DNA from: Archegozetes longisetosus
Taxonomy: Eukaryota > Arthropoda > Arachnida > Sarcoptiformes > Trhypochthoniidae
Reading direction: 5' to 3'
Length of the DNA stretch: 64,000 nt
NCBI GenBank assembly: GCA_018873245.2
Contig: JAEMBT020000007.1
Coordinates: 8,935,129 to 8,999,128, forward strand
Position 1 is the stretch's first letter. Every line of letters starts with the position of its first letter. Position numbers and translations under genes: made by a program. Shown piece after piece: positions 36,471-48,748 of the stretch. The notes beneath the pieces were generated by a model. That model saw only the letters and a list, made by a program, of their open reading frames with translations, was not told the origin of the DNA and made no database searches.

Positions 36471-37433
36471 ATTCCTCTTGGTTTGTGAATAAGAGAATTA
36501 AACGTAAAAATCAAATATAACATTAGAAACGGTTGATGAAAGTTAACTAACTTAGATTAGTCTCCAGTTAAGCTTCAAAAGAAGCCATACTTTCAGAAAA
36601 TATATTTGATTGCGCAAAAGGCGTTCGGATTTACTCATTTGTAAGAATATTTACCAGTTATGTTATGCTTTCATTTACTTATAGCAACTATTTTTGGTAA
36701 AGCAATTTGATTAACCCAAATTTGATCAAAAAAATAATTATAAGTTCATAAACATGTATAAAAGTTTATTGAAATACTTGATTGACTTTAAGTTGGGTTA
36801 CCATTCCAACAAAAAATCTTCTATAACATAAATTATTTAAGGCTTGAAAGTAAAAATGATTTAACTTGCATTTAAAGTGCTAACGGAAATGCATTATGTT
36901 GACAATACTTGAATGCTCGTATGAAAATAACTATTTCTGCGATAAACATACAAAAAGAATTAAATGATCTTTACTTAAATTCGATTAATCATTTTCATGT
37001 GTAATATTTCAAAAACAGAAGTTTAAAAAGGATCAACTCATAGAAAATATAACATAAACGGAAGCGAGATATTCGCTTATATTTCGACTACAGTAGTGTG
37101 ATATGATAGTAAACTGAAAAATGAGACTGCTTCTTTCATAAAAGTCGAGTAATACAAGAGTAAGACAAACAGTTACGGTCTTTATTATATAGATTTGTAA
37201 CATTAAAAATTTGAAATTATTACTTTCAAATCAAACTCAAGTAACATATAGTGTTAGCAGTTGTTCCATACATAAATTTTTCTGATATATTAATCTTCAA
37301 TATTATCAATTTCAATAAATTATGATTCTGAACAATTCTTTTTACTATAATTATGACTAGAATTTATGTTAAAAAGTTTTGCACTATTTTCTTCTTCATC
37401 ATTGTTTCGGGTATCTATATTTCAATAGTTGTC

Positions 37434-37436
<3 letters not shown>

Positions 37437-37492
<56 letters not shown>

Positions 37493-37510
37493 CCCCTCCC
37501 TCCCTCTCTC
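37437..37510. repeat. (CT)n microsatellite with C-rich end
   Basis: About 27 CT units from 37437 to 37490, passing into a C/T mixture (CCCCCCTCCCTCCCTCTCTC) to 37510. Long pure dinucleotide tracts are prone to length polymorphism. Confidence 0.95.
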
Positions 37511-37691
37511 ATGATTAAACACCATTAATATTTTGAGTTATTTTGTGAAAATTCATTATATCTAATAATGATTTAATCAATAAGTTCGTACTAGTTTCGA
37601 ATGTTCCGCATTAGATTGAGGCAGTTATGTTGAAGGATTTCATTTGGCTTTTGGTCTTGCTAAAGCCATTTAAATTAATGTGGTTCTACTC

Positions 37692-37785
37692 ACCTTCGGT
37701 TTTAGAAGCTGAACCAACACTAGATAGAAGTGGCAGGATATAAGGGAAGATTGAAAAAGGATATCCGCATCATTGTGAGCGCAAC
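37692..37785 (-). other. Candidate exon with strong splice donor, unassigned
   Basis: On the minus strand, an ATAAG acceptor-like site near 37786 is followed by about 94 bases ending CCGAAG|GTGAGTAG. One frame reads through to the donor and contains LISCHFYLVLVQLLKPK, a hydrophobic helix. The frame that would follow the upstream candidate exon in phase 0 hits a stop. This could be an exon or remnant of a membrane protein, but homology is not established. Confidence 0.25.
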
Positions 37786-38211
37786 TCCTCCGTACCCTAT
37801 CTTATATGCTCAGTCATTCTTTTTTACTTACTCCCACCGCATGGGTGTCCAACATAGTGTGACCCCTTCAAATATGAGTAAAAACTTTAAGAAAAGTTTG
37901 GACATCTCACTGGTCTTAATCTCTAATCATCTTTTCATTTTTAGTTTGAGAATCTCAGATTTATTTCATGCTTGCTGAACATAAATCAATTAATTGATTT
38001 AATTTTCCAATTGCTAATAATTTTGTTTATAACAAATGATTCCCTGAATACCCTTGTTTAGGACATTCGAAATTCATAGGCCTCCACATACCCCCTCTTA
38101 CTATTTTGTCTGATTTTCAATAACCTTAGCCTAAGGATGTTCTCTTCAATGCTTCCTAATAGGAAAGTCTCAAATGATAATTTAGATAAAATTGCTATTT
38201 ATCGTACTTAC

Positions 38212-38385
38212 CGTAAATAGCTTACTGTCCTGAAAATTTGTTTGAAAAAATTCAGATATACTTATTTGTTGAGCTCTAAAAGATTGATATACTGCACAGA
38301 TTAAATCTTGGAAAACCTTAGTCATCAGAATGATAATAACTATAAATAATTGTCTGTATAGTATAGTCTCAATTTTACTCATCAA
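38212..38385 (-). other. Candidate exon with strong splice donor, unassigned
   Basis: Open minus-strand frame from a TTG/ATG pair at about 38385, reading MSKIETILYRQLFIVIIILM and continuing to FQDSKLFT, where it meets ACG|GTAAGTACG, a near-consensus donor. The hydrophobic stretch IVIIILM suggests a membrane segment. No family recognised; it may pair with the block at 37692-37785. Confidence 0.25.
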
Positions 38386-39440
38386 GGTATATATTCGAGA
38401 TTTTTCAGATAACTCTTTTAGGAATAGTGCACTTGAATGGAGTTAGTTTATCAGAGCGCCTCAGCTTCATTACAGTCAGCACTATATTCTACATCAAATA
38501 AACCCGTAGAGCGAATATTCGAATATAGAGAATCTCACTAGTAGTGAACGCTTTTAGCTGCATTGATCTGTCTACTTATAGTTACAATGTGTAGTTAAGT
38601 TACCACAATCTTCAATAATATTTATAGGTCCCAAGTTGACTACCCAAGCTTGAGAAAAGTTTCAAAACTTTTGTCAAGCTGTACATTGCTAAGGTTGTAA
38701 GCCTTTACTAGAAGTTTGAGCACCTTTACTATGAACTGAGAGACGTCTACTTAAAAGTTCAGTAAAGATAAGAAAAAAGATTAACCAACGAATAAGCAAG
38801 AGTTTTAAAACGGAACAATAAAATTTTAATAAAGAAATTCAAAATGGATGTGAAATACAGCAATGAAAAAATACAAATGATAACCCTGTACTAGACCGGT
38901 ATTTAGTGTGTTAACATTAAGGTGCAAATTATTATACATAAATTGGTGCTGTAATCATGCAATTTGTGTGACGAGATTATGATCACTTCAGATTATATAA
39001 CTTTAAAAAAATAGAAAAAATCAAAGTTTTATGTAATGTCAAATCATTAGTGATAAACTTAATGATAAATTGCACATATGTTAAAATAAAGATTTAAATT
39101 TGAAAATTCTATCTTTTGATGGCACAAAGACTAGCTATTCCTCTATCTATATATCGAAAATGTAATTATTCTTAATTATGCCAATTTGTTGGACACTCTC
39201 TTTTGCTATTATCAGTACAATGAATATATCGAATAATTTAACCAAAAGGAACATTAATCAAAGTTTAGGTGTTTTATATGAGTGACTAGTTTTTAGAGTG
39301 TATGAGATCAAAGAGAGAACATAAGACCGAGGGAATAGAGTGTTCAAATACGGCAATTATGAAATGCAGTCTATCATAACAGGACTGAATTTCGTGACTA
39401 GTTATTTAAAGCGCATTCATGTCACTTAACATAAAGTTGA

Positions 39441-42400
39441 TTATTCGTTTTTTGTCTTACTATCCCTTGAATCACCTGCAGTACCACTAGAAGCAGATGT
39501 ATTGTTTTTATTAGTAACACTTCCCGATGTATTAGAAGCAGGTGTTGGACTACGACTTTTACTGCGCTTTTCTGCGCAAATAGAGGTTTGAGCTACCGAC
39601 CCGTTCGACACATTACTCGATGTGTTTTGACAAACTCTGTGATGATTTTCCCAGTCTTTATGTTGACAAAATGATCCACAATAACGCGCAACGTTACAAC
39701 CGCTACATGTCTCACTTGCTTTACGTCCGCAATTCCAACAATTCTTAATAAAAAAACATTTAATCTAACACTTCTTCAATACACAACAAATGGTGACTTA
39801 CTTCAGTCGAGTCGTCCTGATGATTGATTGCTACTAAAGCTTCTTCAGCTGCTTGTCTGCGCGCATCGGTGACCAATTTTTCCATTTTAATCCGTTCTGC
39901 AGTCACCAATTCAGTTGCTTTAGTCTCAGCCGCAGAAACTGCTTTTTGTAGTTCAGCGACTGCTTGACGTTTTACTTCATTAACTGCTTCTTCTGGATTA
40001 TGTATAGCAGAAGATTAGTATTTAAATATGCAAATCGATAAACTCAACTAATTTTCATATGTTTATGCATTCAATAAGTTTGAGTGTTTTTTCATAAGAA
40101 AAACAGACATTTCAACAAATATCAAAATTTCAACTAATGTTTGCATTAACTAAAATAGCTTAACGAAAATTATTGATTATTTTCTTTACTCAACGCAGAT
40201 ATAGCTTTGTTTGGGTTATTTTCATTACTTGCGTAATATTTTACGATAAATTTTGATCAGTGATATCTTCACACTAAATGAATTTGAGATGAATTTCTCT
40301 ACAAACTAGCTTTGAATTAATATAATCATGGATAAAGTTATTTCAAGCTTTATTGACTTAAGCAAGAGAAGCAGAGAGCCGGACGACTATGAAATACTAG
40401 TATAACTTTTTTGATGTATAACCTAATCATAACAATTGAAGGATGATCGATCCAAAGTAAGGCTGACTGAGAATTCTAGAATTCAACCTTCATTGAACTT
40501 TCAGCTATTGAATGAGAAAAGTTGAGCGCAAACATCTGTCTCTATCTATTAACTAATCATCAGCTTATTTGGTAAAGCGATTCAGCTATAGAAAATTATA
40601 AGCTTATTAAAAATTTACGAATAAGAATCCATAAATTCTTAATAACAAAATCTGGTAATAAGAGCATATTCTGATTCCTCATGTAATTAAACGTTATAAT
40701 CTAAATACATTTCAATCAAATGCATGCTCTGAATGGTGATGACAAAGATAACTAACCGAGATGTTGATGAGCTCCAGGTCGTATTCGTCTTATATCTGTG
40801 ATGCGATCAATTTCAGAGAGTGCAGTTTTTTGAAAATGAGTTGATATAAGATTATCAACTCTTGGTTTTTTGAGTTCGTGGAATTCATGCGAAGAATGAG
40901 ACACTTCTAACGGATTGAAATGTCTGGCTCTGAGAGTGGGCATATTCCACATGGTAGCACTGGTGAATTCAGATGATCTCTGAGTATCACTTCTATGTTG
41001 CAGTATAGCTAATGCTCGCTTGGTCTTTTCTACCATTCCCAATATACAATTCAACATCTTTTAAATAAATGAAAAATTTCCATTTAGATAATTAAATCAA
41101 TGTATTTCCACTATTTTTAACTTGAATGGTCTTTTATTTGTATTATTCCGAATCACGCTCATATTTGAATAGATTTTAGATGAGGTGATAATGAAAAGGA
41201 TCTAAATTTAACTTGCAACTATAAATATTGAGCGTTATTTACGGCAGTGCTAGCAAAACAATACTCAAGCTTAGTATTGAGTATTTTGAAATATGAATTT
41301 TCCAAATCATAGTCGATGTAAATCATGCCAGTTCCTAAATAAAGTTAATTCTTGGGCTGTCTTAGATCGACAAACATTAAACTAACTCAAACGAGTACAT
41401 ATTGAAATTTAAAAATTGATTGTAAATATTGCAAAAGTTACTAATGGAAGTGATTGAAATTGGAATAATTAGCTAATAAAGCAATGAAAAGGTAGAAAAA
41501 AAACCAAAAAAGAGAAGATTTACTAAAAGTTTAGAATTAGTGAAAGAAGAGATTGGAAGAAGTAATAAAATGGTTAGTCGTAGAAAAGAGGATAACATAC
41601 AGTGTGAATGTTTTTCCATTCATCCTCCATATCTCTATCATCGCTATAATCTCTTTGTAAACCAGAGTATAGCCCAACAGCCGGTCTGCAGTATTCTCTT
41701 TCAAATCTTTCAGCAACAGACGAATATCTATCGCTTAAATGTTCTGCTGATGAATGGTTTCGCCCATTAGTAGTGTTTTCCCTACTATTAGAGGAATTGT
41801 GATACAGAGCTGAAGCCGAGCCAGTGTTGGGCTCGTCGAACATTGATCTGCCAGATGTTGATAGATGCGAATGAAGAATAGAAGGGTTACTGATATGATG
41901 AGAATGATGATGACCACTGCCATGAAGTAATAACGGCGCCAAACCAGCTGGACTTAAACGTGATCCTATTGTTGGGCTCAGTAATGGTTGGTGTCTTTTA
42001 GCAGGTGGTGGACCTGACTCTCTGTCACCCATTCCATCGCTATACCCGTTCTCTTTTGCTATCCTGAATGTCAATTCAATTGAATTTTAGTTTTAACTAT
42101 AACTATTAACTTGTTTGGGATTAGTTTTGTGCGATATTGACCATAAATTTAGTTTATAGTTTCTAAAAGTTAATTTGAAAGAAAAATTCTATAATTTTTA
42201 ATGTCGAAAGTCGTCTAATGAAAATATGTTAATCTACAATAATTTGGTTAAAGAACTGGTTTTATGGCTTTTAACTCAATTATCTAGACGATCAAATGAT
42301 AGTTTGAATTTTCAAATATTAGTTTGATTTAGTAGGGTTGTACAGATCCATCTTCAGTAATATACAGTTGAAAACTTAGTAGTTCTTAGTAGCAACAAGA

Positions 42401-44743
42401 AAAAAGCCGTTGCTATGTCAGCCTGCCTTTGATGCGCGTCTATTTTTTGCTAGATTTGATTTCTAGTCTGCTTTCACTACAACATTGAATATTCTATAAG
42501 TTTGTTAATATCTTCAGATATTATGGTCTGATAAAAAGCATGCAATCACAAAGCCTCACTTCTAGTTGTTATGACAGACTGCCAAGTTTTTGAGTGTATA
42601 GTTAAGTCAGAATGAATTTAAGCAGAGATAAAAAGTTTAGTTTTAGAGTTTAAGTTTGAAAGTTAAAAGTAATGAACTAGCATTGAATGCAACTTTTGTT
42701 TATCACTCACAACTTTAATACCATATGAAATATATTAAAAACAAAAATTTAAATATGGTTTTCTGTAAAACTGGCAAAAGGTATAAAAGTAGAATAAATG
42801 ACTCACATTTCAGGTGAAGGACGCCTCTTGGTTTGACTTTCTTTTGTGGGTTCATTACGTTGAAATATTTCGAATGGTTCTCCAGCTGTCATAGCAGTTG
42901 TTTGAGTACCAGAATCTAATATTAACGACTCGTGTTCACGAAGATATTGAACAGGACTTATTTTGGCGAGCCGAGCGCACTGCACTATATCTGTCTGAAG
43001 AATCGGTAAATGAAGCTTCAAAAATGGTATAACATATGGTCTCAACGGGTAGTTTGTGATTTCTTGAATCTTTTGGTGGAACTCTTCCGTACTTATAGTT
43101 GAATTCTGTGAAGGCAATTCATTTACTTACAATTAGTATTTGTTACTGATTGTCTTCTCTTATTAATTCAATTTGGTTGAAACAAAATACTTTTGACATT
43201 CTAAATGCAGTCTAACCTAGTTACCGTCAACTCATTTGAAGGCAAATCTGGCTATAGTCAACTAATGTCTAGTGCGACGATGAGTTGCCTATAACTGGGT
43301 CAAACTGTATTCTATAATTATAAAGAAAGAGGAAATGAAATTAATTAGGGTTGAGACGAGTATGTCATCTCGAGGGCCAAGTTTGGAACTGAAGATTTAC
43401 AAAGAACTAGTACTAGATTACAAAGACTGATTCTAAATTATTGAAAACTTGAAAATTGATTTTCTTATGAAAACTTAGTCTTCAAAGTTATAGTATATTA
43501 TTGATGCAGAAGTTAGACTTAGAAGAGTTTAACTAAAAATAGACCATATTTGTGAGTATCTTATTTTGGTATATCATCTGTTAGTAGGCATTGATTGTTA
43601 GTCGTTTATCTGTTGAGTTCACACATCTGAAACCGTCGCTCTGAAGTGTGTGAACGCACTGTGTGTCAAAACTTATAAAATTTATTAAGATTACGCTATC
43701 CTAAAATTTAAGTGCAAAATATTTTAGAAACATTTTCCTTTTAGGCTTTTTAATGAGCGCTTAGAATAATGAATGGCATTCAAAGTAACATAAGAATAAA
43801 TGCCATTCCAATGGCAATTTTAAGAACTAGAATCTTCTAATTTCCAAACACTTATTCCCATATGAGAGCTTAAATTGTAAAGTTACTATCACTGCCATTT
43901 ATAGTAAACGGATCTGTGCTGCAAAAGCGTTCACCACAAGTTAGGATTGACTACAATTCTACACTTGTGTGTGGGATTTAAGAAGTTGCGTTCGGTGTAG
44001 CATTTGCTATAAACAGAATTGACTGTATGAAAAGTTTAACACGCGCACTATTGAGAAGATTGATATATGAAAGAACAGTTCAATAATTATTTAAAGTATG
44101 AAAAATAACTGATGATTGATTGAAGACTTAAGCAATTTAAAGAAGTAGTTAATTGAAAAAGTTTCGCATATTTACCACAAGTCCTATAATTAACGCTCTG
44201 ACTCGTTCTCCGACATCGGTTGATATATCACTTGCAAACTGATAGAGTGTTGTCAGGAAACGCTTTAATTTACTAATTTGTCTAACGCTTGACGACCCGA
44301 TCGAAATAGAATCGCTTGTGTTTGATGTTGAAAGTGATCTCGAAGTCACGTGAGGATTAGGTGGTGATGGCGATAAAGATGTTTTTCCACTAACATGAGT
44401 GGGTGGAGAATTATTTCCATTCGAATTGGCTAAACATTCAATAGATTGTGCAAAATTCGGTCAATAACTTGAATTAAATCAAAGAATCTAAGTTGAAAAT
44501 GGCATACTTTGACAATTCTTAGGTAGAAGTCCATTAGAAGTGAAGTTTGTAGAAGTCGGTTGTGGCGGCGGTGTTGATATTTGGTTCAGTTTAACTTCTG
44601 AAGGAGAGGCTGGCATGACATTAGAGAGGATCGCAGATGATCTGACGAAATCTGTTGGTAAATTAATAATTAGAGTATGAGAATAATGATGGAATAAATA
44701 AGAAATTAATGGTTAGTAGATAACCTTTTTTCCAGACAGGCAT
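39441..44743 (-). CDS. CBFA2T: ETO/MTG family transcriptional corepressor (RUNX1T1/CBFA2T, Drosophila Nervy)
   Basis: Eight exons, 44743-44725, 44651-44508, 44429-44176, 43105-42807, 42063-41601, 41057-40757, 39992-39802 and 39743-39441, join in phase to exactly 658 codons (657 residues). All four Nervy homology regions are present: NHR1/TAFH at about residues 105-205 ([37 protein letters not shown]), the NHR2 tetramerisation helix at about 385-415 ([18 protein letters not shown]), the NHR3 coiled coil at about 494-555 ([17 protein letters not shown]), and a MYND zinc finger with Cys559, Cys562, Cys570, Cys573, Cys579, Cys583, His591 and Cys595. The MYND sequence is nearly identical to vertebrate MTG8. 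These proteins bridge DNA-binding factors to histone deacetylases and corepressors. The 19-base first exon (MPVWKK) is the weakest part; a start at MPASPSEVK (about 44611) is the alternative. Introns reach 1 kb, and the 42064-42806 intron holds a MITE. Confidence 0.93.
42361..42600 (+). mobile_element. MITE candidate, copy C, in an ETO/Nervy gene intron
   Basis: The best-preserved copy, about 240 bases, inside the 42064-42806 intron. The left end is TATACAGTTGAAAACTTAGT and the reverse complement of the right end is TATACACTCAAAAACTTGGC. These imperfect terminal inverted repeats end in TA, as expected of a Tc1/mariner-type target site. Interior landmarks are TAGCAACAAGAAAA, GTTGCTATGTCAGCCTGCC, ACATTGAATATTCTATAA and GGTCTGATAAAAAGCATGC. 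No coding capacity. Confidence 0.7.
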
Positions 44744-45237
44744 TGGTAAGTATACAGTCATTACACTAAAAGAATAAGTCTTAGGAAAAGCAAGACTGAA
44801 GAGTATATGTGAAGATTAATAATGAATGATTAAAACTGAATTAGTTGGTATAGGATTATAAATATTGTATAAACTGGTGCACAAGTGAGTACATCTCAAC
44901 AGCAATTGGTAATAACGGTAATATTGAGACAGGTATAGTATAGTTAGTATTACTGTATAATAGGTTGTATTGAAAGAGCCACTACTGCTATCATAATATG
45001 CAGTGCAGAGAACAGGGACTAAAACATCTGTGGCACAATCATGTGAAGGTAGCCACATGTCACTCTGGGTCGAACTGATGAATAAATGAAAATGTCGCTA
45101 CTTCTCCACATCAATAAAACTTGCAAGTTATCATCGAATAACAAAATTGCTTTTATAATAAATAACATATAAGATTCTCTTCATATATACTTAAACTTTA
45201 AGCGCCCTTCTACGCAATGTTCATGTGGTCGAACAAG

Positions 45238-45304
45238 TGCTATAAAGCAGTATCTGCAATGTTATAAACCAGTACCTGCTATGTTATAAACCGGTATCTG
45301 CAAT
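45238..45304. repeat. 22-base tandem repeat, about three units
   Basis: CTGCAATGTTATAAACCAGTAC at 45254-45275 and CTGCTATGTTATAAACCGGTAT at 45276-45297, a partial third unit to 45304, and a shortened unit (GCTATAAAGCAGTAT) just before. Confidence 0.8.
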
Positions 45305-48300
45305 TTTACTAGAACTACAGATAGCACTTTGTAGGAGTGATGTTTATGATTCGGAGTTTGTAGATGAAGTTTACGATGAGAAGTTTGGTAGATAAAGTTA
45401 CATATTCGATGTGCAGGTATACATTGAGTCTAATTTATTATATCGAAACAGGAATGTATCGCTTACTGTAAAAAGGGATTAAGACCAAACAAAATGCTAT
45501 GCAATGTTACTAACATGCCTTTGTTCTCATAAGTACATTAACGATCACTCCTCTTATGTCTATACCTAAGTATTTGTCTCCTCTACCACTTGAAGCCATT
45601 TATATCTTTATACAAGTTTGCATTCTAGTTATATATCGATACTCTCTATGTTTTTCTTCTGTTTCGTGGCAAAAGAAGCTTTCAGTCGATAATGTACTAT
45701 ACTTTGCGAGTTTAATTGCAAAATGTCGGGAACAGAAACAGGTGTAAATTATTTTAGTGAGAACTGTAAAATACAAGTGTGATGCTAGACAAAATAAGAA
45801 AAACCTAACACTCCTCTAAGTTCTTCAAACAAGATTCCATCTTTTCTTCAGCTACAATCTAATGGCAAATATAAATAGACCTGAAATTTAGTTTTATTTA
45901 TTAACATTTACTATCAAACAGTTGGGATTATTGTGAATTTGAGCCAATTGAATAGTAATAAAAGTGTGGATATGCAAACATGAGAAAAATTGGCCATCTG
46001 TGTTACAAAGTATACATGCGCTCTTTGTAATTATTATATCATCGGAATTCTATGCAACTATTTTTACAGTTGTATGCCCACACTTCCTAACCAAAATTTG
46101 CCAGCTTTTCTCGGTATCTACTTATTATTAATCAAATAAATTCCTCTAATTCCGAAGAGTGGCTCAGTTATAAACAATAAGAGTCAAGACTTCCGCTGAA
46201 AATCCGGTATTACATGACTAAGAAAGTAATCACTTAAGTTTAAATATCACGATTTAAATTTAGATGCTTTCTTGTTTAGTCATCAAAAATTTCATAAGAA
46301 TCAGAACATAATTGAAATAATTAGGGAAGGTAAGGGTATTCTAAGAAAAAATTGATCAAGTCAATACTAAGATACCGTAAATATTTGATTGCGCAATACT
46401 TGTTGTTTAAGACTGACTGGTGGGAAAATTTTTGAGCTTTTTTAGTTCGATAAGGAATTAGGTGCATTTTATCAACTAAACGCATGACAAAATTCTGCAA
46501 AAACAATCCGTATAAATTAGAGCAATAAATATCAGTCTCGACTCATTTAAACATGATTTAGTGATATCATCGAAATTAACTCATTTGAAGACAATCGAGT
46601 GATACCCTAAAAGTTATCTCATTTATGCTTCAAATCAATATCTAGTACATGCATTTGTTTCCGTTGAATAATAATTACATTTCTTGAACATAACGCAGAG
46701 TAACAGTTGCTTTGACCACCTGTTAAAACAAGTTTGTTTAAATATATCCCTCTTCTCAATGATTGTATTGAAATAAGTTGATCAGCTTATTATAAAATAC
46801 AGTATGTTTTGTATAAAAACTGCTTTATGGCACCTGGTCTTCAAAGATCACGGGATCAAATTGGCTGCAAACTCTTTTTTAGGGAATGCTTTACTTTAGT
46901 GCGTCACAAAACATATTTGTATTTAAAATATGTTTGTATTTGTTGCAAATTTTTAGGTAGGGCTTAACACCTGAGTAATCAATTTGGTTTAATTTAAGCC
47001 AAAGTAATTGAAGGCTTTCCTTCATCGCAATACACAATCTGTACAAATAATTACATTTATTGGGATTTTTTTATCGCAAAACTAAAACACCTGCAACTAA
47101 CACACCGTATTATTAAATAAACATTATAACCATTCAATAATCTCATCAATAAGTGGTCATTCACTGATCTTCTCCTATTCTTACTTATATCAACTTTTAA
47201 TCAATCAAATTGTGAATTAATTAATAACTATGTTCAGATGCAATAAAGTGATTACGACTTGGAAGCCAGAATCCAACGAGAGAATCATTCAGCCTTAGAC
47301 TTCAGACAAATAGTGTTGATTAGAGAAAAGTTTCTCTAAAACATACACACATGTAAGTTATTAGAGAGCAGTTAAGTTATGCAAAGTTACAGAGTGTGTA
47401 ACATGTATTTATAGCAAGCAATCTGTCACGTCTCTCAGCTGCAAGAGTTACCATTGGCTCATATAAAGAAACTTTTAGATATAAAGCTTAAACTTTTCCA
47501 ATTCAAATCTGAACCCAAATAGTGAGCATTAAATTTTTGACAAATAAGTCAAATAAATTGAAAAATAAGGCAACAAAACGGGTTTGAATTGGATTATTCT
47601 GCAAAAAGTCAGTTATGAGCTGAAAGGGTAATTACTCACTTTGAAAGAGTGTATTATTATTACTAAAGTAGTTGTTTAGTTGTGAAACAGTGTCGATTAT
47701 CAGTACAATATAAATATTTAAAAACCTGTCACTTTGAACACCTTTAGGCGATTTTATTAAAAATACGTCATAAAAATAAACTTTTCTAAACCGTTTCAAG
47801 GCATCACTATTTCAAGTGTTCAAAACAGATTTCATATTTTCATGTCGACAGAACAATAGGGAGTCAATGGGAGTCCCGTTGGTTTTTTAGGGCTGTCAAC
47901 ACCAGCCGTCGAACCACTAATAGGAATGTGTAGAGTTTGGGCATTTAAGAAGCAATGCTCTGCTGCAAAGCCTGTCATTGCAAGAAGGAAAACGTGATTA
48001 TGAGGGGTAAAACCAATGCTAATGTAAAGCCAAAACTCGGAGAAGAACTGCATTTGACAGCTCGACTCCCATTCATTTGCTGCCATTCCGTATTATGAGC
48101 TTTGCGTTTACTATTGAAACCTTATTTAACCATCTTTTGTACCTTTGGTTGCAGCGAGTGACAAACACACCTGATCTTATTTTATTAGAATCAATAGCAT
48201 TTCAACAATTAATGATAGCTCTTTTAAGACACATAAGTACTGATCGCATATGGCTTTCAAGCCCAGATCGGGTTTAGATTAATAAGTGTTAAGTTGACTT

Positions 48301-48468
48301 ACATTTTGGAAGAGTGACTAACAATATATGCTATATTGCTATGTATGGCTTGCAATATATGCAATACTGTTATATATGATTTGCGATATATACTAAATCA
48401 CTCCAACTACCACTTGATTGCACGAAATATCACTTCAATTATCATTGCACACATATCAGGGCCAACTT

Positions 48469-48748
48469 ACACAACTAGACTAGAATTTTCGTATTTTATA
48501 TAACAAAACTGTAACAACACGTGCTTTGCGTCTTCACAGTTTGAGCTCTGGTAAGCATCTGTTCGAAACGCTGGTGCCCTCATCTCATCTGATTGAGTGA
48601 GTGCATCCATACACGCAACTGATTCGTTGCCTTTAATCGATTTTCGATTGAAACTAAGCACAGGCCTCAGCTTACAGCCCAGTAACCAACTTCTCTCCTC
48701 TGCTATCACGAGAAATGATACCAGAGTATCTAGTTGTTCCACACACAT
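48469..48748 (-). other. GC-richer open block ending in a splice donor, unassigned
   Basis: A 93-codon minus-strand frame begins with ATG at 48748 (MCVEQLDTLVSFLV) and passes ERSWLLGCKLRPVLSFNRKS and SDEMRAPAFRTDAY. It ends near GTTGT|GTAAGTTGG, a strong donor, in phase 2. Base composition is clearly less AT-rich than the flanks. No family recognised. It could be a first coding exon of an unknown gene, a 5' exon of the ETO/Nervy gene or a conserved regulatory block. The frame also closes at a stop within the donor. Confidence 0.3.

Larger units (their letters stand above)
36471..39440. other. Intergenic with microsatellite and candidate exons
   Basis: No firm gene. It contains a (CT)n tract at 37437-37510 and two minus-strand open blocks ending in good splice donors at 38212-38385 and 37692-37785, listed separately. 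The rest is AT-rich with frequent stops. Confidence 0.5.

Noticed and set aside
44816-45058. 80-codon minus-strand frame just upstream of the ETO/Nervy start (MWLPSHDCATD...)
   Set aside because: Tyr/Thr/Leu-rich AT-driven frame without a clear donor; more likely 5' UTR or promoter than an exon, though not fully excluded.
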